From: an uncultured Collinsella sp.
Lineage (GTDB): Bacteria > Actinomycetota > Coriobacteriia > Coriobacteriales > Coriobacteriaceae
DNA: 13,735 bases
Direction: 5' to 3'
Assembly (NCBI GenBank): GCA_900542945.1
Contig: UQPI01000054.1
Coordinates: 1-13,735 of the forward strand
Position numbers and translations under genes: made by a program. Under the pieces are notes generated by a model. The model ran no database searches. It worked only from the letters and a program-made list of their open reading frames with translations, and was not told where the DNA came from. Shown here in pieces: positions 13,681 through 13,735 of this stretch (position 1 is its first letter; each line of letters begins with the position of its first letter).

Positions 13681-13735
13681 GGGTCGTTAGCTCAGTTGGT
13701 AGAGCAGGGGACTCTTAATCCCAAGGTCCAGGGTT
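13681..13735 (+). tRNA. tRNA-Lys (anticodon CTT), second copy, cut by the window end
   Basis: The 55 bases present are identical to the first 55 of the tRNA-Lys at 13562, including the anticodon loop CTCTTAA. About 21 bases of the 3' half, including the acceptor strand and CCA, are beyond the window. Recent tandem duplication is the simplest reading. Confidence 0.93.

Overview
The window looks like a chromosomal segment of a high-GC Actinomycetota of the class Coriobacteriia, most probably a Collinsella-like gut bacterium. The reasons are GC-rich coding sequence with strong G/C third-position bias, an actinobacterial-type Rho with a very long basic/alanine-rich N-terminal region, and the general style of the proteins. 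The genus is inferred from pattern recognition, not from a database comparison. Nothing here is a phage, plasmid or CRISPR system. It is mostly housekeeping genes separated by strong hairpin terminators.

Layout, left to right. (1) 74-1492 (-) is a proline-iminopeptidase-like serine hydrolase, divergent from (2) proA at 1605-2891 (+), the second enzyme of proline synthesis. (3) 2963-3562 (-) is an HD-domain phosphohydrolase-like protein. A 45-bp hairpin repeat lies on each side of it, and both copies are placed to act as terminators. (4) 3680-4165 (-) is a CarD-family RNA polymerase-binding regulator. (5) A 342-bp AT-richer intergenic region leads into argS (4508-6361, +), which ends in a classic terminator. 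(6) 6441-6890 has no confident gene. It holds a roughly 150-bp foldback element with 27-bp arms, then the promoter and leader of rho. (7) rho (6891-9437, +) encodes an 848-residue termination factor, about half of it an N-terminal low-complexity extension. (8) After a terminator and a good promoter, 9751-11208 (+) encodes an unrecognised two-helix membrane protein, followed 7 bp later by a VanZ-family membrane protein (11216-11665, +) whose stop codon lies inside its terminator. (9) 11709-11975 (-) is the N-terminal remnant of a ROK-family fructokinase. (10) 12115-13296 (-) is a class I/II PLP aminotransferase. (11) A promoter drives a tRNA cluster: His(GTG), Lys(CTT) and a second identical Lys(CTT) cut by the window edge.

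How the parts relate: transcription control (CarD, Rho) and translation (ArgRS, tRNAs) dominate, with amino-acid metabolism (ProA, aminotransferase, peptidase-like hydrolase) around them. Almost every gene is its own transcription unit. The only likely operon is the two-helix protein plus VanZ pair. The most interesting material is (a) the foldback element upstream of rho, (b) the hairpin repeat pair with an invariant loop core, resembling REP elements, (c) the long extension of Rho together with an altered primary RNA-binding motif, and (d) the uncharacterised two-helix/VanZ pair. I found no clear, wholly new multi-gene system.
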